A stretch of DNA of 64,000 bases from contig JBAMJR010000138.1 of NCBI GenBank assembly GCA_038501785.1, positions 606,001 to 670,000 of the forward strand, written 5' to 3'. This document shows positions 12,875 through 64,000 of this stretch, one piece after another (position 1 is the first letter of the stretch; every line of letters starts with the position of its first letter). Origin of the DNA: Myoxocephalus aenaeus. Its lineage: Eukaryota > Chordata > Actinopteri > Perciformes > Cottidae. Under the pieces are notes generated by a model. That model had not been told where the DNA came from. It made no database searches and saw nothing but the letters and a program-made list of their open reading frames with translations. The position numbers were made by a program, and so were the translations under genes.

Positions 12875-14067
12875 TAAACCCTTCACACAACAGTAAAATG
12901 ACAAAAAGCTAAGTGACTAAATCCAGCCATCATCACCAAATCTATTCCCACACATGGGTGCGTTCAAAATGAGAAAACGTGCATCGGTATTTGTGTGGCA
13001 GAATGAGCACATCACCCCCCCAGCTTGATATCCCATAATTTCCTTCCAAATGCCCGAGGCTCCTCTCTGCCCCCACCAGCAGCAACTTGCCGCTCTGCTA
13101 GTTAACAAGGCGAGCCAGCAGCAGGAGAAGGCCCCACTCGTAACCTGTGGTGTCGCTCTGCACCCCTCCCTTTGAATACTGATGCAAAGTCGTTTACAAC
13201 TTTCAAAGCCCTCCTGCTCGTGAGAGGTTATGTTTATCTCTACCTGCGGTTCTCTGGGGTCGAGAGGGCCATAATTGGGTGTTTTGTTGGATGAAGGGAT
13301 TAGCAATTCATGAGGAGCGAGTAAAAGTGTGAGGTCACGCGAGGTGATGCACGGCCGGTGATGATCGTATCTGGCTGTTTACATCGGGCTCCAAATGCTA
13401 AATGTAGCTTATATAAATCTGTACGATATTTCATATTTGTGTCCCAAAAAAAACTCTCAAACCGACGTGAAAATGAAGCGCCATGCTCCTCAAACACCCT
13501 CCCTCGCTTCAGATGCCTTAAAAAATGTAGCGTGAACTGCTGCAAACTGCACAGCATGGCAGGGTCAGTGAAAGTGCAGGCGTCCTCAAGATGCCAACCG
13601 AGATGGCTTTTTTTTCCTCTTTTATGTATTTTTTTTCATAACACACGACTCTGTGAACTGTACGTCTTGTGAGCGTTGGCACATTACGGATGGAGTAAAA
13701 AAGAAGTGCTCCCAAAGACACTGTGACATCGATTTGTACACCACCAGCACCTTCCTTGAACGAGGCACCGCTCACTTATTAAAGCAGCTGTCCTCGGCAC
13801 CTAATCAATTATTTCAACTTGTCGCCACCAGCACATTTTTTTAAAAGAAACACTTTATAAAAAATACTACTTCCTTTGTGAAGCGCTGTCTTCTCTTTAA
13901 AGGAAATCTCCGTGGGGTCGGTTGGCATCACATCTGTCGTGCAGCACATTAAAGTGTTGAGTGGCAAGAGTGTAGGTAGTCGGGCCGTCATCAATCATTC
14001 ATATTGACATTTCCTTTGATGTGACGCCCCTGTGTGTGTGCGCCCACATGTTGCCGTGCACATGCAT

Positions 14068-14101
<34 letters not shown>

Positions 14102-14597
14102 CTCGACGACTTCAGACATCTGCCGTGCTGCAGGTTTAACGACCTGAGGCCTGAGGCTGGCATGCCTCCACCAATCGGGATCCTCTTCCCTTTGCGCCCC
14201 AGCGCACTCACTCACGCAGTTCGAGTGCACGGCTGGTGCACAGGTGGGGCCTTGTGGCCCACTGAGGTAGGAAGAGGAGCTGTGTGTGTTTCAGCAGGCT
14301 GCAGCGTCACCTGAATGCTAAGTGACTGCGAAGAGACACACTGCAGCTGCTACCATGCCTGAATAACACACACATTCACACGCATATATGCTGAAATAGT
14401 AGGCGTTCACACGGGTGGTCAAAAGACTGAACTGTCTGCTTCAACTGCGCCAGGATCCCAAATCACATCCAACTTTGAGGCTGGTCCTCGGGCATGCCTC
14501 CAACGGCTCCCACAATGCACCAGCACAAATTGCATTTCGCTCACATGGCCGAGCCCACTCTCCTCTCTTCCCATGGCTTTGCTTCTCGTTCTTTTCA

Positions 14598-14640
14598 CTC
14601 CTCCTCCTCCTCCTCCTCCTCCTCCTCCTCCTCCTCCTCC
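14598..14640. repeat. (CTC)n trinucleotide repeat
   Basis: About 14 uninterrupted CTC units. The long poly-Leu and poly-Arg/Gly open frames crossing it are products of the repeat. Confidence 0.95.
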
Positions 14641-16606
14641 TGTCCAGCAGACACATAACTGCCGATGTCTCTCTTGGTTGATGTCTCTCTGTGAGTGCCT
14701 GCAGCTCCCTCGCTGGCTGCGCAGAAGGAGATGAGCTGCATGTTGAGTCAAAACAGTACCAAATGCTATTGACGTTCGAGTGCTGTAATGAATGAAATAT
14801 GCATCCTACTGTCGTCCCGTCTGTTCTCAGAAGCCTTTCATCTTCGGCAGCCTGCCAAAGCATCCCCTCAAAGGTTTATTGTGCATTGTGTGTTTTAGCA
14901 AATTGGAAGTGGCTTTTTGTATGCTTTGATTGATGTGGCGCTCAGATTACGTAAGTGGACGCTGATGGCTCTCCATTCAAAACAGCACTCTGGGTCCAAT
15001 TGATCGGTGGTCAAGCAACTCTAACCGTCCACGTAAATTGCAAAACACATGGGAGCCTTGTCATTTTCTTTTGCATCGTGCAGTATGTAGAGTTATGTCT
15101 TCTTCTCTTCTGGAAATTATAGTACGCCATTTTCTTTTGTTGCTCTCCGTGCTGCCACATTAAACTGTCAGAGGGCAGAGATTCTTCACTCGGGGGGGAA
15201 ATGCATTGCCTCAGATAAGTCCGGCATGATAATAACGGACTAAGTCGCACAATGTGATTGGGGGGCGTGAGGGACGTGTAGAGGACATTTATCAGCGTGA
15301 CACAGGACACAATGCTCTTTGTTTGATTGGTTAAATTAGTGGGAGCTCATTTGCTTTCACTGCAAAATCCTTTACAGGGCTTTTTTGTTGTTGTGTTAAT
15401 TAAGCCGGAAGAAAACCGCTTTGTATGCTGCTTGCGCACTGGGCCGAAAAGGAGAGAAGCAGATCATTGTTATTCCTCTCCTGCACCTCAGAGGCTAGTT
15501 TTTTTTTTTTTTTTATTCGATTCGCGCCAAAGATGAGCTGCTTAAATGTGCATTCGCAGGAAAATTTGTTTGGTTTTGGTTTTCCTGAGACGTTACCTTT
15601 GCCGAATACAAATCCTTTCACAGTTGTTTTTTTCCTGCCACCGTCTGTTTTGTCCCAGCAGATACAACAGACGAATTTAACCTGGAATTAAAGTTGCATT
15701 AAATATGAAAATTGCGTTGCTCGCGGGGAAGATAATTTCCTCTAATGAATTAGCAGTATTAGTGAACGCATTTTGTTAAACGCGTCCTCGAGCGGACACA
15801 GCATCATCATGGGGATCTCCTCAGTTAAGTGGATCCACTGATTAAACGTGGACATGAGGCGTCGCTGTGCATTGGCGGCTCTGCCTGGTGGTTAAACTGT
15901 GCATTTGATCATATTAGGAGGGTGAAAACCACTAAGCTCTCAGGATTTGGAGAGTTGTAGTGGGGTCCTTTATAGTAAATAGACCCATAAATCCCCTGCA
16001 GATATGTAATAGTCTTCTGTGCTTTGAAACAGTAAAAGTCTACACATTCTTCCAGAAAACTCACCAGTGTCATTCCTTTAGCATCAGTACAAACCTTCAG
16101 CCTCCTTTAATTAGTTTACACTTGAAATATCTCCTATCACAGCGGCGCTATGCTGCCTTTATAGACTGTAATGTGGAAGCTGCAAAATATACTCGGGCTG
16201 CGGCGTCTCCCCTCGCTCCTCACACTGTCCGCCTCCGACAGCTGACCTCTCATTAATCACATAAATCAGCTGGCAGACAAGGTGCAAGCGCCCAAATACT
16301 GGCAGGTCTCGCTTCAGTTCAGTGCATTCAGAGGGCAATTCTCCTTGTCAGGCAACGTTGAACCGCAAACCCATGAAACTGAGTAGTACTGTCTCTCATA
16401 TCCTTGAGACAAAGCGCACCTGTTTTATGTAATTTGCCTTTCTGTGCTTGCACGGCCATGTTTTCAGCTGAACTGTAGTCCATTGTGGTAAAGCCGGGCT
16501 GGTTCACTGTAGGAGCTGTTGTGACATTAATAGAACTGATTGTGATATGAAAATGAACCTTCACGAGCCGACTTTCATTGGTTTGATCTTGCCTGTCGTT
16601 GCTCAG

Positions 16607-57229
<40,623 letters not shown>

Positions 57230-59980
57230 GTAAGACATTTATTTAAAAAATAAAAACAATTCTTAAAGGAAACCCAAATGTGAACTAACTCTTGATATTT
57301 GGCTCTTGATATTTTTCTTTAATTCCATCACATTCTCACCACAGCGCAATTTTTAAGCTAGCGGTCCGTTGCATGGCAGGATCGACCGCCTGGGCCGTCC
57401 AGGGTGCTCGGCCCAGCATGTCTTTGAATCCTTGCATGTGTGAAAGGAAAAAAAAAATAATATATAATAATAATTTTCCCAGTATTAAAGGCCAACACCA
57501 CCTAAATGAAGAATTCCAGTATATTATGTATATGGCCGATGAACCAGAGAAGTACGTTTGTCGTTATCGCCAATCTCCAAAAAAACTTCTCTCTCTTGGG
57601 ATAGGATAGTGTTTGGAAATGTGGGCTAACCCTTTGAAGTTCTGGTTAACATATCTGATTTTGAGTTTATTTCTCCCCTCGAAAGTTATCTGTATATATA
57701 TATAACACCAACAATGAGTTATTGTGTCCACAACACAATACAGGCAGACAGGGAGGAATTCATGTGTGAATAAGTTGCCCTTTAACTGGTGTGGCTACAA
57801 ATGGTGATCCAGCAACAAACATTTGAATAATTACAAGAATTTAAATATGTTAAGACCTTTATTTGGTTGGTGGAGAATACATTCATGGCTTTGACAGATA
57901 TCTTGGGACTGTATTTTGCTCTTTAGAACAACAGACAACATGAATGTTTCATAAGAAACATCACTTTGGTTAAAAGTGACTAAATTGTCCTTAAACCAAA
58001 GTATATCTCAAACTGAACATGCTCTTACACCACCGGGGGGCGACCTGGCCCAGGTTTAGTGACATATGGAACTTGTGTGCAAAATGCAAAATGGCAAGAT
58101 GACCTCTAAAATCCCCCCAAAAGTTATTTCCACTGAAATATTTGTGCTGATATTAGAATATATGTTAAAATACCAATACCTGCTGTCCTGTATGTGGACA
58201 CAGCAGAAACATTATCAAAGTGTGAAAGAGTTGTTTGGTTGTATATTAATAAAAACTGGTTAATTGCCATGTGAGCTCGAGCTCTCTCGCTGTGGCTGCA
58301 TCAGTCCTGGGCTGTAATGTGTTTCCTTGAGGCAGGATATTACCCATCATGCCTCTCTGCTTGGAGTTTGAGCACGACTGCCTTTCCTTTATGAGTTGCA
58401 GTTTCCCAACGTTGTCATTGTGACTGTCATTGTAGGGCGACTGTGCAGCTGAGGAGCACGGTAAGACCATCGTTGCATCCCAGTATTAATATAGCATCAC
58501 TGCGGCGGCACATTAATATGCAAGCTTTCACACACCTGGGGACACTGACTGGCAACAAGCGTTGACTGCGCCTTGCATCTCTGTGATGGCTGAGACCTGA
58601 CGAGCATCATTACCACAATGCAGAACACTGTATGAACCTTTGCAAAATATGTTATGGGTTTTTCCTGCGAGAACGACAAAAAATACAGCGTGGCTGTAAA
58701 TGTGGGCGTCATCTGCACAGCTTGGCAGCGTCACAATATCACAGGGACAGCAGATTGGCCTGTGAATAGTGAGATCACACCCCAGTCGGAGTGCTCTTAT
58801 TTGATCCCACGGGTGGACGTGTCCTTGAGGAGGAACCTAGATACCAACCAGAGGGAAAGAGCATCACCATTTTTGGGGTGACCAATAAGGTATATCGAAT
58901 CAACAACAGTTTGTTCCGTTAAAAGCATAAACGTCTCAGGCACTACTGTCACACAATGTTGCACGAAGGGTCTCTGGGATCTCTCATCAGCATACATAGT
59001 TGTCACACTCGTGAGATATTTGTAATATGAAACCATGATACTAATTATGGACATGTAGTTTGTCACCATCGTAGCGCTGATATAATCTCATGTGTTTACT
59101 AGTACATCTCCGAAGCACAAAGACAGTAACAGTCATCTTCTCTGTGCTTTTTAATGATGTAATGCAGTACTAACCTCACTGCAGCGCACTGCCAGTGTAT
59201 TCAAGATTGCCTCTGCTCGCCAAGGAGAAACCGGTGCGATTCCCTTGTTATGTTTCTTCTGTTGACAAATGAGAACATAGCCATAAACCATAAATTTGTT
59301 TTCATTTTTTTTTTAAAAGACAGGCATAAATCAGAGGTGTTCTTTTTGGAGACGGCCCCATAAACCGCTCGGCCTCAAAGCTTCTTGTTCCATCTGAAAC
59401 CACGTTGTGAGTCGAGTGCAGACAGACGACCCAACACACCCAACACACATTCAATATGTAGACATGAAGGAGCGAGACTAAAATGCTAACCAGAGGGTAA
59501 TGTGTCAAATACAGGATGGAGAGCTCAGGTCATTGAACTGCGCTCCCTTTTATTGTGATCCTGTGGTGGACTGCCATCATCTTTTCATGGTTGCAAGAGC
59601 ATTCTTGTCAATTACACCAGAATTGCAATGATTTCATAAGTGAGATGAGCCATAATAAAATTATAATCAGGGTCTAATCAGCGTGGATTTCACCTCAGAC
59701 GAGAGGAAGAGACGCTGCTGTTCTTCTCTTCCAATCAGATGTTTGCCGCCGTCGTTTTCTACAAAATTGTAACTGATTATCCATCACTCAGCCGGTGTCG
59801 CAATCACTTCTCTAAATTGACATCCGGACATTGGCAAATTGAATTCCCCTGAGGAAAGGCTATTACATAGTAATCATCCATCGCTGCAAAATGTCTTCTC
59901 ATGCGAAACACTCATTTATATGCAAAATATGCAACAGATATCAGAGAACACGACTCTGGAGAAATCTAGCTGAGAATGCC
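57230..59980. other. non-coding stretch after the last exon found, presumed intron
   Basis: No gene recognised apart from the speculative candidate exon at 58436. Low-complexity AT-rich patches occur near 57455 and 57700. Confidence 0.6.
58436..58489 (+). other. candidate alternative terminal exon of plcb1 (weak)
   Basis: After an acceptor CATTGTAG, a phase-0 frame reads GDCAAEEHGKTIVASQY then TAA at 58487. Exon 29 ends in phase 0, so the splice would be in frame. Mammalian PLCB1b also ends in a short unrelated tail that begins with Gly and an acidic residue. No further similarity is visible, the pyrimidine tract is poor, and a GTAAGA at 58461 suggests it could equally be nothing. Confidence 0.15.
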
Positions 59981-59984
59981 TAGG

Positions 59985-60300
59985 GTTATTCAATTCAATT
60001 CAGTTTATTTAGTATAGCCCAAAATCACAAATACAAATTTGCCTCGGAGGACTTTATAATCTGTACACATATGACATCCCTGTCCCCGGACCTCACATCG
60101 GATCAGGAAAATCTCTCCCAAATGAAGATAGTAAAAACCCTTTCACAGGGAAAAAAGGGAAGAAACTTTCGGGAGAGCAACAGAGTTATGTCTGATAAAA
60201 AATATTTGGATTTTGTATCCATAATCGGTGGCCCCCCGGTTCGGAGAAACAGACACATGTACCAGCAATGTACTTCTATGAAGGGGGGCAGCAGCAATAC
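59985..60300 (+). repeat. fish interspersed repeat (CAATTCAATTCAGTTTATTT type)
   Basis: CAATTCAATTCAGTTTATTTA, CCCAAAATCACAAATAC, then a CACAGGGAAAAAAGGGAAG block and TTCGGGAGAGCAACAGAG. I know this combination as a frequent retroposon-like repeat in fish. The right end is approximate. Confidence 0.65.
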
Positions 60301-61028
60301 TTATTTTATAAACCTAAAAGAAAGGCCTACTTATTAAAACAAAATCTATGTTAGTTTAAGTATTGGCTATATAAACCTTGCCGTGAGACAGCCCTTTTCC
60401 AACTGAAGCCGTCATCTATGCTCTCTGCAAAGTTACTAGACTCCTTTGACAAAAAAAACACAAAGAAAAGAAAACAAAGAAAACCAGTGAAATATTCTAA
60501 ATCTAGTGTAAACCTAAACTGATATAGATTCATTTATTTTTATATACGTATATTTAACCTTGTCATGTAACCTTCCCAGAATGCCCTTTTTCTTTTTTTT
60601 AAGGCACCTGGCAAAGACATTGGAAAAAGACATTGACTTACTAATTGACTGGAAAGATTGACCTAAACATGTCTATTCACTCACAACACAATGCATATCT
60701 AACTGTAGCTGCTATCAACAGTGTAAAGTTCATCAATATCATAACCAATATCATTCGGTCATCAATACAATATGACCATCGTAACATGTCCCAGGCGGGT
60801 CAGTCGATACCGCTTTGAAAAGTCAGCTAACGGGAGCTCAGCTCTTCACATACATGCTTTGAACTTCACTCCCCCAGCAGCACTTTACATGTTGGTGACA
60901 TGCAGCTGAGTTAAGTCGAGTTTCCAGCGCCGCCTGTTAGCATTTTGAAATGTCCTCGAGCAGAACGCTGAACCAAAAACTGCTCCCACTGAGCAGGGCA
61001 TTGGCCTCGTATGGCGGCTCCGATACCA

Positions 61029-61099
<71 letters not shown>

Positions 61100-61984
61100 T
61101 GAATATGAACCCTTGTGAAGCACTTGGCTCACAGATTTGAAGCTCTTTGTGAATGGAGTCCATTCAGCATGGTTGAAACTCCTCAAAATTACATGTGATG
61201 CAAAGGGCTGTTGAACCCAGCTCTGTATTAGTAATTTGCTACATTGGATGAATGCAAACAACAGCAGACATGTAAACATAGAACGAATTATGGGCTGAAA
61301 AACAGGATGTAGAGCACTAATAGATGAGGGCACAAATAACCTAATATATAAATACCTTTGTTGTGAGTTCCTATATTTGGTGTGTGCGTTAGTTTTCATG
61401 GATCAGAGAGACGGAGGATACAACGTACTTTTTACACAGTTCTGACCCAGTTTCTCCATTGGGCTCAGAGCAGCCGCTAATGGACAGCTATAACTATCCC
61501 TGGTGGAGACCCTGAGAGCTGAGCAGCCTGCTACAGTGGTAGTTGTGTGTGTGCATGTGCATGTGTTATATACCAACTGAAAAAACTAGCTTGGACTTTT
61601 TATCTGTATGATTTTGAAGTCCTACCTTGTGAACGAGAAGGTAGAGACGTGAAGAGGTTTGTCCTCACTGTCAGCGTGAGCACTCGGGTGTCACTGTCGT
61701 GCTAATGAGCGAATCAGAACGCCCGCCGGGAGACCAATGCTGTTCCTTCCAAGCGGCAACCCTGTGCTGAGAAATTAAGCTGAAGTGGAAGTGCCAAAAA
61801 CTGCAGTTCCTCAAACGGCCACTTGAGGCTGGCTTCAAACATGAGCCAAGACCTTTATGTTAAAATGCTCACCACTTGACTGGATTAAATAAAAACGTTT
61901 TGGTCTTTAAAGCTAATATCCCTGAATACTGGACGGTGAGTTTTTATATAACTATTATAACTATTATATTGAAATTATATAGAG
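60301..61984. other. non-coding stretch
   Basis: Contains (GT)n at 61031-61098. Nothing else recognised. Confidence 0.6.
61031..61098. repeat. (GT)n microsatellite
   Basis: Pure GT run of about 34 units. Confidence 0.97.
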
Positions 61985-62245
61985 GCTTAAAATTATGCAT
62001 AAATGAGGCCGTGGCCGCTTTGAGTGACAGGTGGGTGTCATTTCAGGTTGTCCTCTGCTGAGCCACCTGGGCCCACATCATCTCCATCCAGGAACCACCG
62101 ATGAACCACCTCTTTGCCCATTTTTATAGTCAGACTGTTTCGTCACCACCGTGAAAGCGACGGACAGCCCCGCACACTTTGAGCTTTACTCTTCAGAAAC
62201 CTATGGGTGACCTCACCACCCATATTTTATACAGTCTATGGTTGC
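61985..62245 (+). repeat. fish interspersed repeat, partial
   Basis: GGCCGCTTTGAGTGACAGG, then GGGTGACCTCACCACCCAT and TTTTATACAGTCTATGG. These blocks belong to a common fish repeat; the GGGTGACATCAC motif also follows copy A near 2932. Confidence 0.6.
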
Positions 62246-62873
62246 AGCCCTCATCGAGACCCTATATATCTTGGCACGTTTCGTCTTTTCATCTTCTCTT
62301 GTTACTTGCGGCCACATGGTCCAGTTCACGTTGCCATATGTCCACACCTATGGTTAAAAAGGGCTGTTTAATACCTTCTCTTAACATAACCATTTGTTAC
62401 ATTAAATTGGACTTTTCAGGATATATTTTGGTCCGACTTTAAGCTTTTTACATCTGACCTGACATCTGAGGCTTTTTTTCTCCAACCGTCTCAAATGTGG
62501 TCAGAGCCCACGTTCTTTGAACTGAAAAAGGGGCCGATAAGACAGACGTCTAGTAACAAGGACTCCGTCTCAGCCTCCAGACTAAAGGCTCAGGCCATAT
62601 TGTAAATCCTCTGTACCAGTCATCCCCTCACACACACCAATTTTGGCTGTGAAAGACAGTATGAAATAGTGATAAGGCCGTATGTTTCACAGCAGCGTGT
62701 GTGTGTGTGTGTGGCGGCGGCGGCGTAATTGCTCGTTATTACGTTGGAGACTTTCTGATTCTTTCTTACTTGGATAAAAAGTGAAAAACAATCTGATGGT
62801 GTCTCCCCACTGTGCAAGCCTTGAACCAACACACAGAACCAGACATACGTACACACTCTCTCACATACACTCT

Positions 62874-62921
62874 CACACACACACACACAGACACAGACAC
62901 ACAGACACATACACAGACACA

Positions 62922-62990
<69 letters not shown>
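62874..62990. repeat. compound (CA)n microsatellite
   Basis: Interrupted ACAGAC/ACACAT units followed by a long pure CA run. Confidence 0.95.
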
Positions 62991-62993
<3 letters not shown>

Positions 62994-63248
62994 CTTGTTT
63001 GTTCGACAACCAGGATTCCTGTGCAGTCGTCATGGAAACTCGGGTCCCCCACTCGTCTCCCCCACTCGTCCCCCACCCTCTATCCTTCATGACTCTCTCC
63101 AATCGGTTAATTTGGAAGTGAGTGCTCATGACGCAATCCTAATGACGGTTACTGGAAGAAAGCAGCACGAAGAGGAGGGAGGGATGAAGAGAGGGCGAGC
63201 AAACAGGTTGGTGGAGACGTGGAAGACTGAGATGAGAGCAGCCCCCTC

Positions 63249-63252
<4 letters not shown>

Positions 63253-63322
<70 letters not shown>
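63253..63322. repeat. (CT)n microsatellite
   Basis: Pure CT run of about 34 units. Confidence 0.96.
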
Positions 63323-63324
<2 letters not shown>

Positions 63325-63445
63325 GTCTCTCTATGTCTCACCCTCTCACTGGGTGATGTAGGGGTGGCCACTATGTTCCCTCATCACAGACTTTGATCTG
63401 CATCATCTCTGCCTGCCGGGTTTGCATCAATAATGCACTTGTGCC

Positions 63446-63448
<3 letters not shown>

Positions 63449-63527
<79 letters not shown>

Positions 63528-63528
63528 G
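63449..63528. repeat. (CA)n microsatellite
   Basis: CA run with one CAAA interruption. Confidence 0.96.
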
Positions 63529-64000
63529 GGTACACGGCGTACAAACCAGAGGTAGTGAAGTAAAATCCATTGAGTGTGTGTGAGTGTGCGTACATGTTGC
63601 ACGCTTGGTTACTCCTCTGTTCAAAATGTGCTAGCTGCTGTTTCAGATCAGCGCTCGCTGGTTCATTACACGTGCTAATGAAGCTTTGCAGGGTCGTCCT
63701 CTGTCTAAAGAACATTCCCGACTGAACTCCTGCAGCAAGCTATCCTCTCTACAGGGTGGATTTCAGGTTTATCGCTGCAGCATGAATGAGCCTTTTATGA
63801 GCAGAAAAGATGATGCAAGGGAGAGGGCGGAAGAAAAGAGGAGAGTTGCATGGTGCAGCATGTTAGCTGGTACATGTTGGGCGGCTACAAGTAGGACAAT
63901 GTAAAACAGATGGATAGTGGCCCAATAGATCAAATAAAAAGGTAAAGGAGCGGCGCTAGTATCCCATACAACGGGGGTTAGAGTGCTGACCTGATCAAGA

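Larger units (their letters stand above)
12126..16606. other. non-coding stretch, presumed intron upstream of the first visible exon
   Basis: No supported gene. Holds (AT)n at 12201-12223, (CA)n at 12813-12872, (GT)n at 14070-14098, a (CTC)n trinucleotide run at 14598-14640 and a T-run at 15499-15515. The last bases before 16607 form the acceptor of the first visible plcb1 exon. Confidence 0.55.
62246..64000. other. non-coding stretch to the window end
   Basis: Dominated by repeats: short (GT)n at 62697-62713, compound (CA)n at 62874-62990, (CT)n at 63253-63322 and (CA)n at 63449-63528. No exon recognised. Confidence 0.6.

Noticed and set aside
14415..14863. Overlapping open frames with poly-Leu, poly-Gly or poly-Arg
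   Set aside because: All are translations of the (CTC)n trinucleotide repeat.
1..16606. Search for the missing N-terminal plcb1 exons
   Set aside because: No segment with the expected first PH-domain residues and matching splice sites was seen, so no start exon is claimed.

Overview
This window is vertebrate, almost certainly teleost (percomorph-like) nuclear DNA. The reasons are compact introns inside a long multi-exon gene, very dense (CA/GT)n and (CT/GA)n microsatellites, and several repeat families I recognise as abundant in fish (hAT, PIF/Harbinger and L2-like elements, and short interspersed repeats). Nothing in it looks prokaryotic.

The one protein-coding gene I can support is a phosphoinositide phospholipase C beta on the + strand, best matched to PLCB1 (plcb1 or its teleost paralogue). 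I placed 29 internal coding exons from 16607 to 57229. Every exon has an AG acceptor and a GT donor, and the phases chain correctly except at one exon. Together they encode about 1089 residues: the end of the PH domain, the EF hands, the catalytic X box, the acidic X/Y linker, the Y box, the C2 domain, and most of the C-terminal coiled-coil/Gq-interaction domain. The first exons (start codon and first half of the PH domain) must lie upstream of base 1 or were missed. The last exon(s), with the family's C-terminal tail, were not found before base 64000.

Layout: 1-16606 is non-coding (a 5' intron) with an inverted pair member of a common fish repeat, a nested foldback element (5128-7723) and a hAT-like fragment. 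16607-23944 holds the PH and EF-hand exons. 23945-35931 holds two X-box exons, spaced by large introns with several transposable elements, including a hAT relic with its target-site duplication (32655-34215). 35932-45517 is the exon-dense remainder of X, the linker, Y and C2. 45518-53195 contains the first tail exons and an antisense L2-like LINE that was itself split by a Harbinger-type element carrying a MADF protein. 53196-57229 holds the coiled-coil exons. 57230-64000 is non-coding with repeats.

The points most worth checking are: a 4-base tandem duplication at the start of the exon with the last catalytic Ca2+ ligand, which breaks the reading frame; a U12-type (minor spliceosome) intron at 42724-43969; an in-frame 87-nt cassette-like exon in the autoinhibitory X/Y linker; long dinucleotide repeats directly at splice sites of several exons; a possible alternative C-terminal exon at 58436; and a 1.8 kb near-palindromic foldback element nested in another repeat. 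I found no clear new biological system; the gene is a known family.
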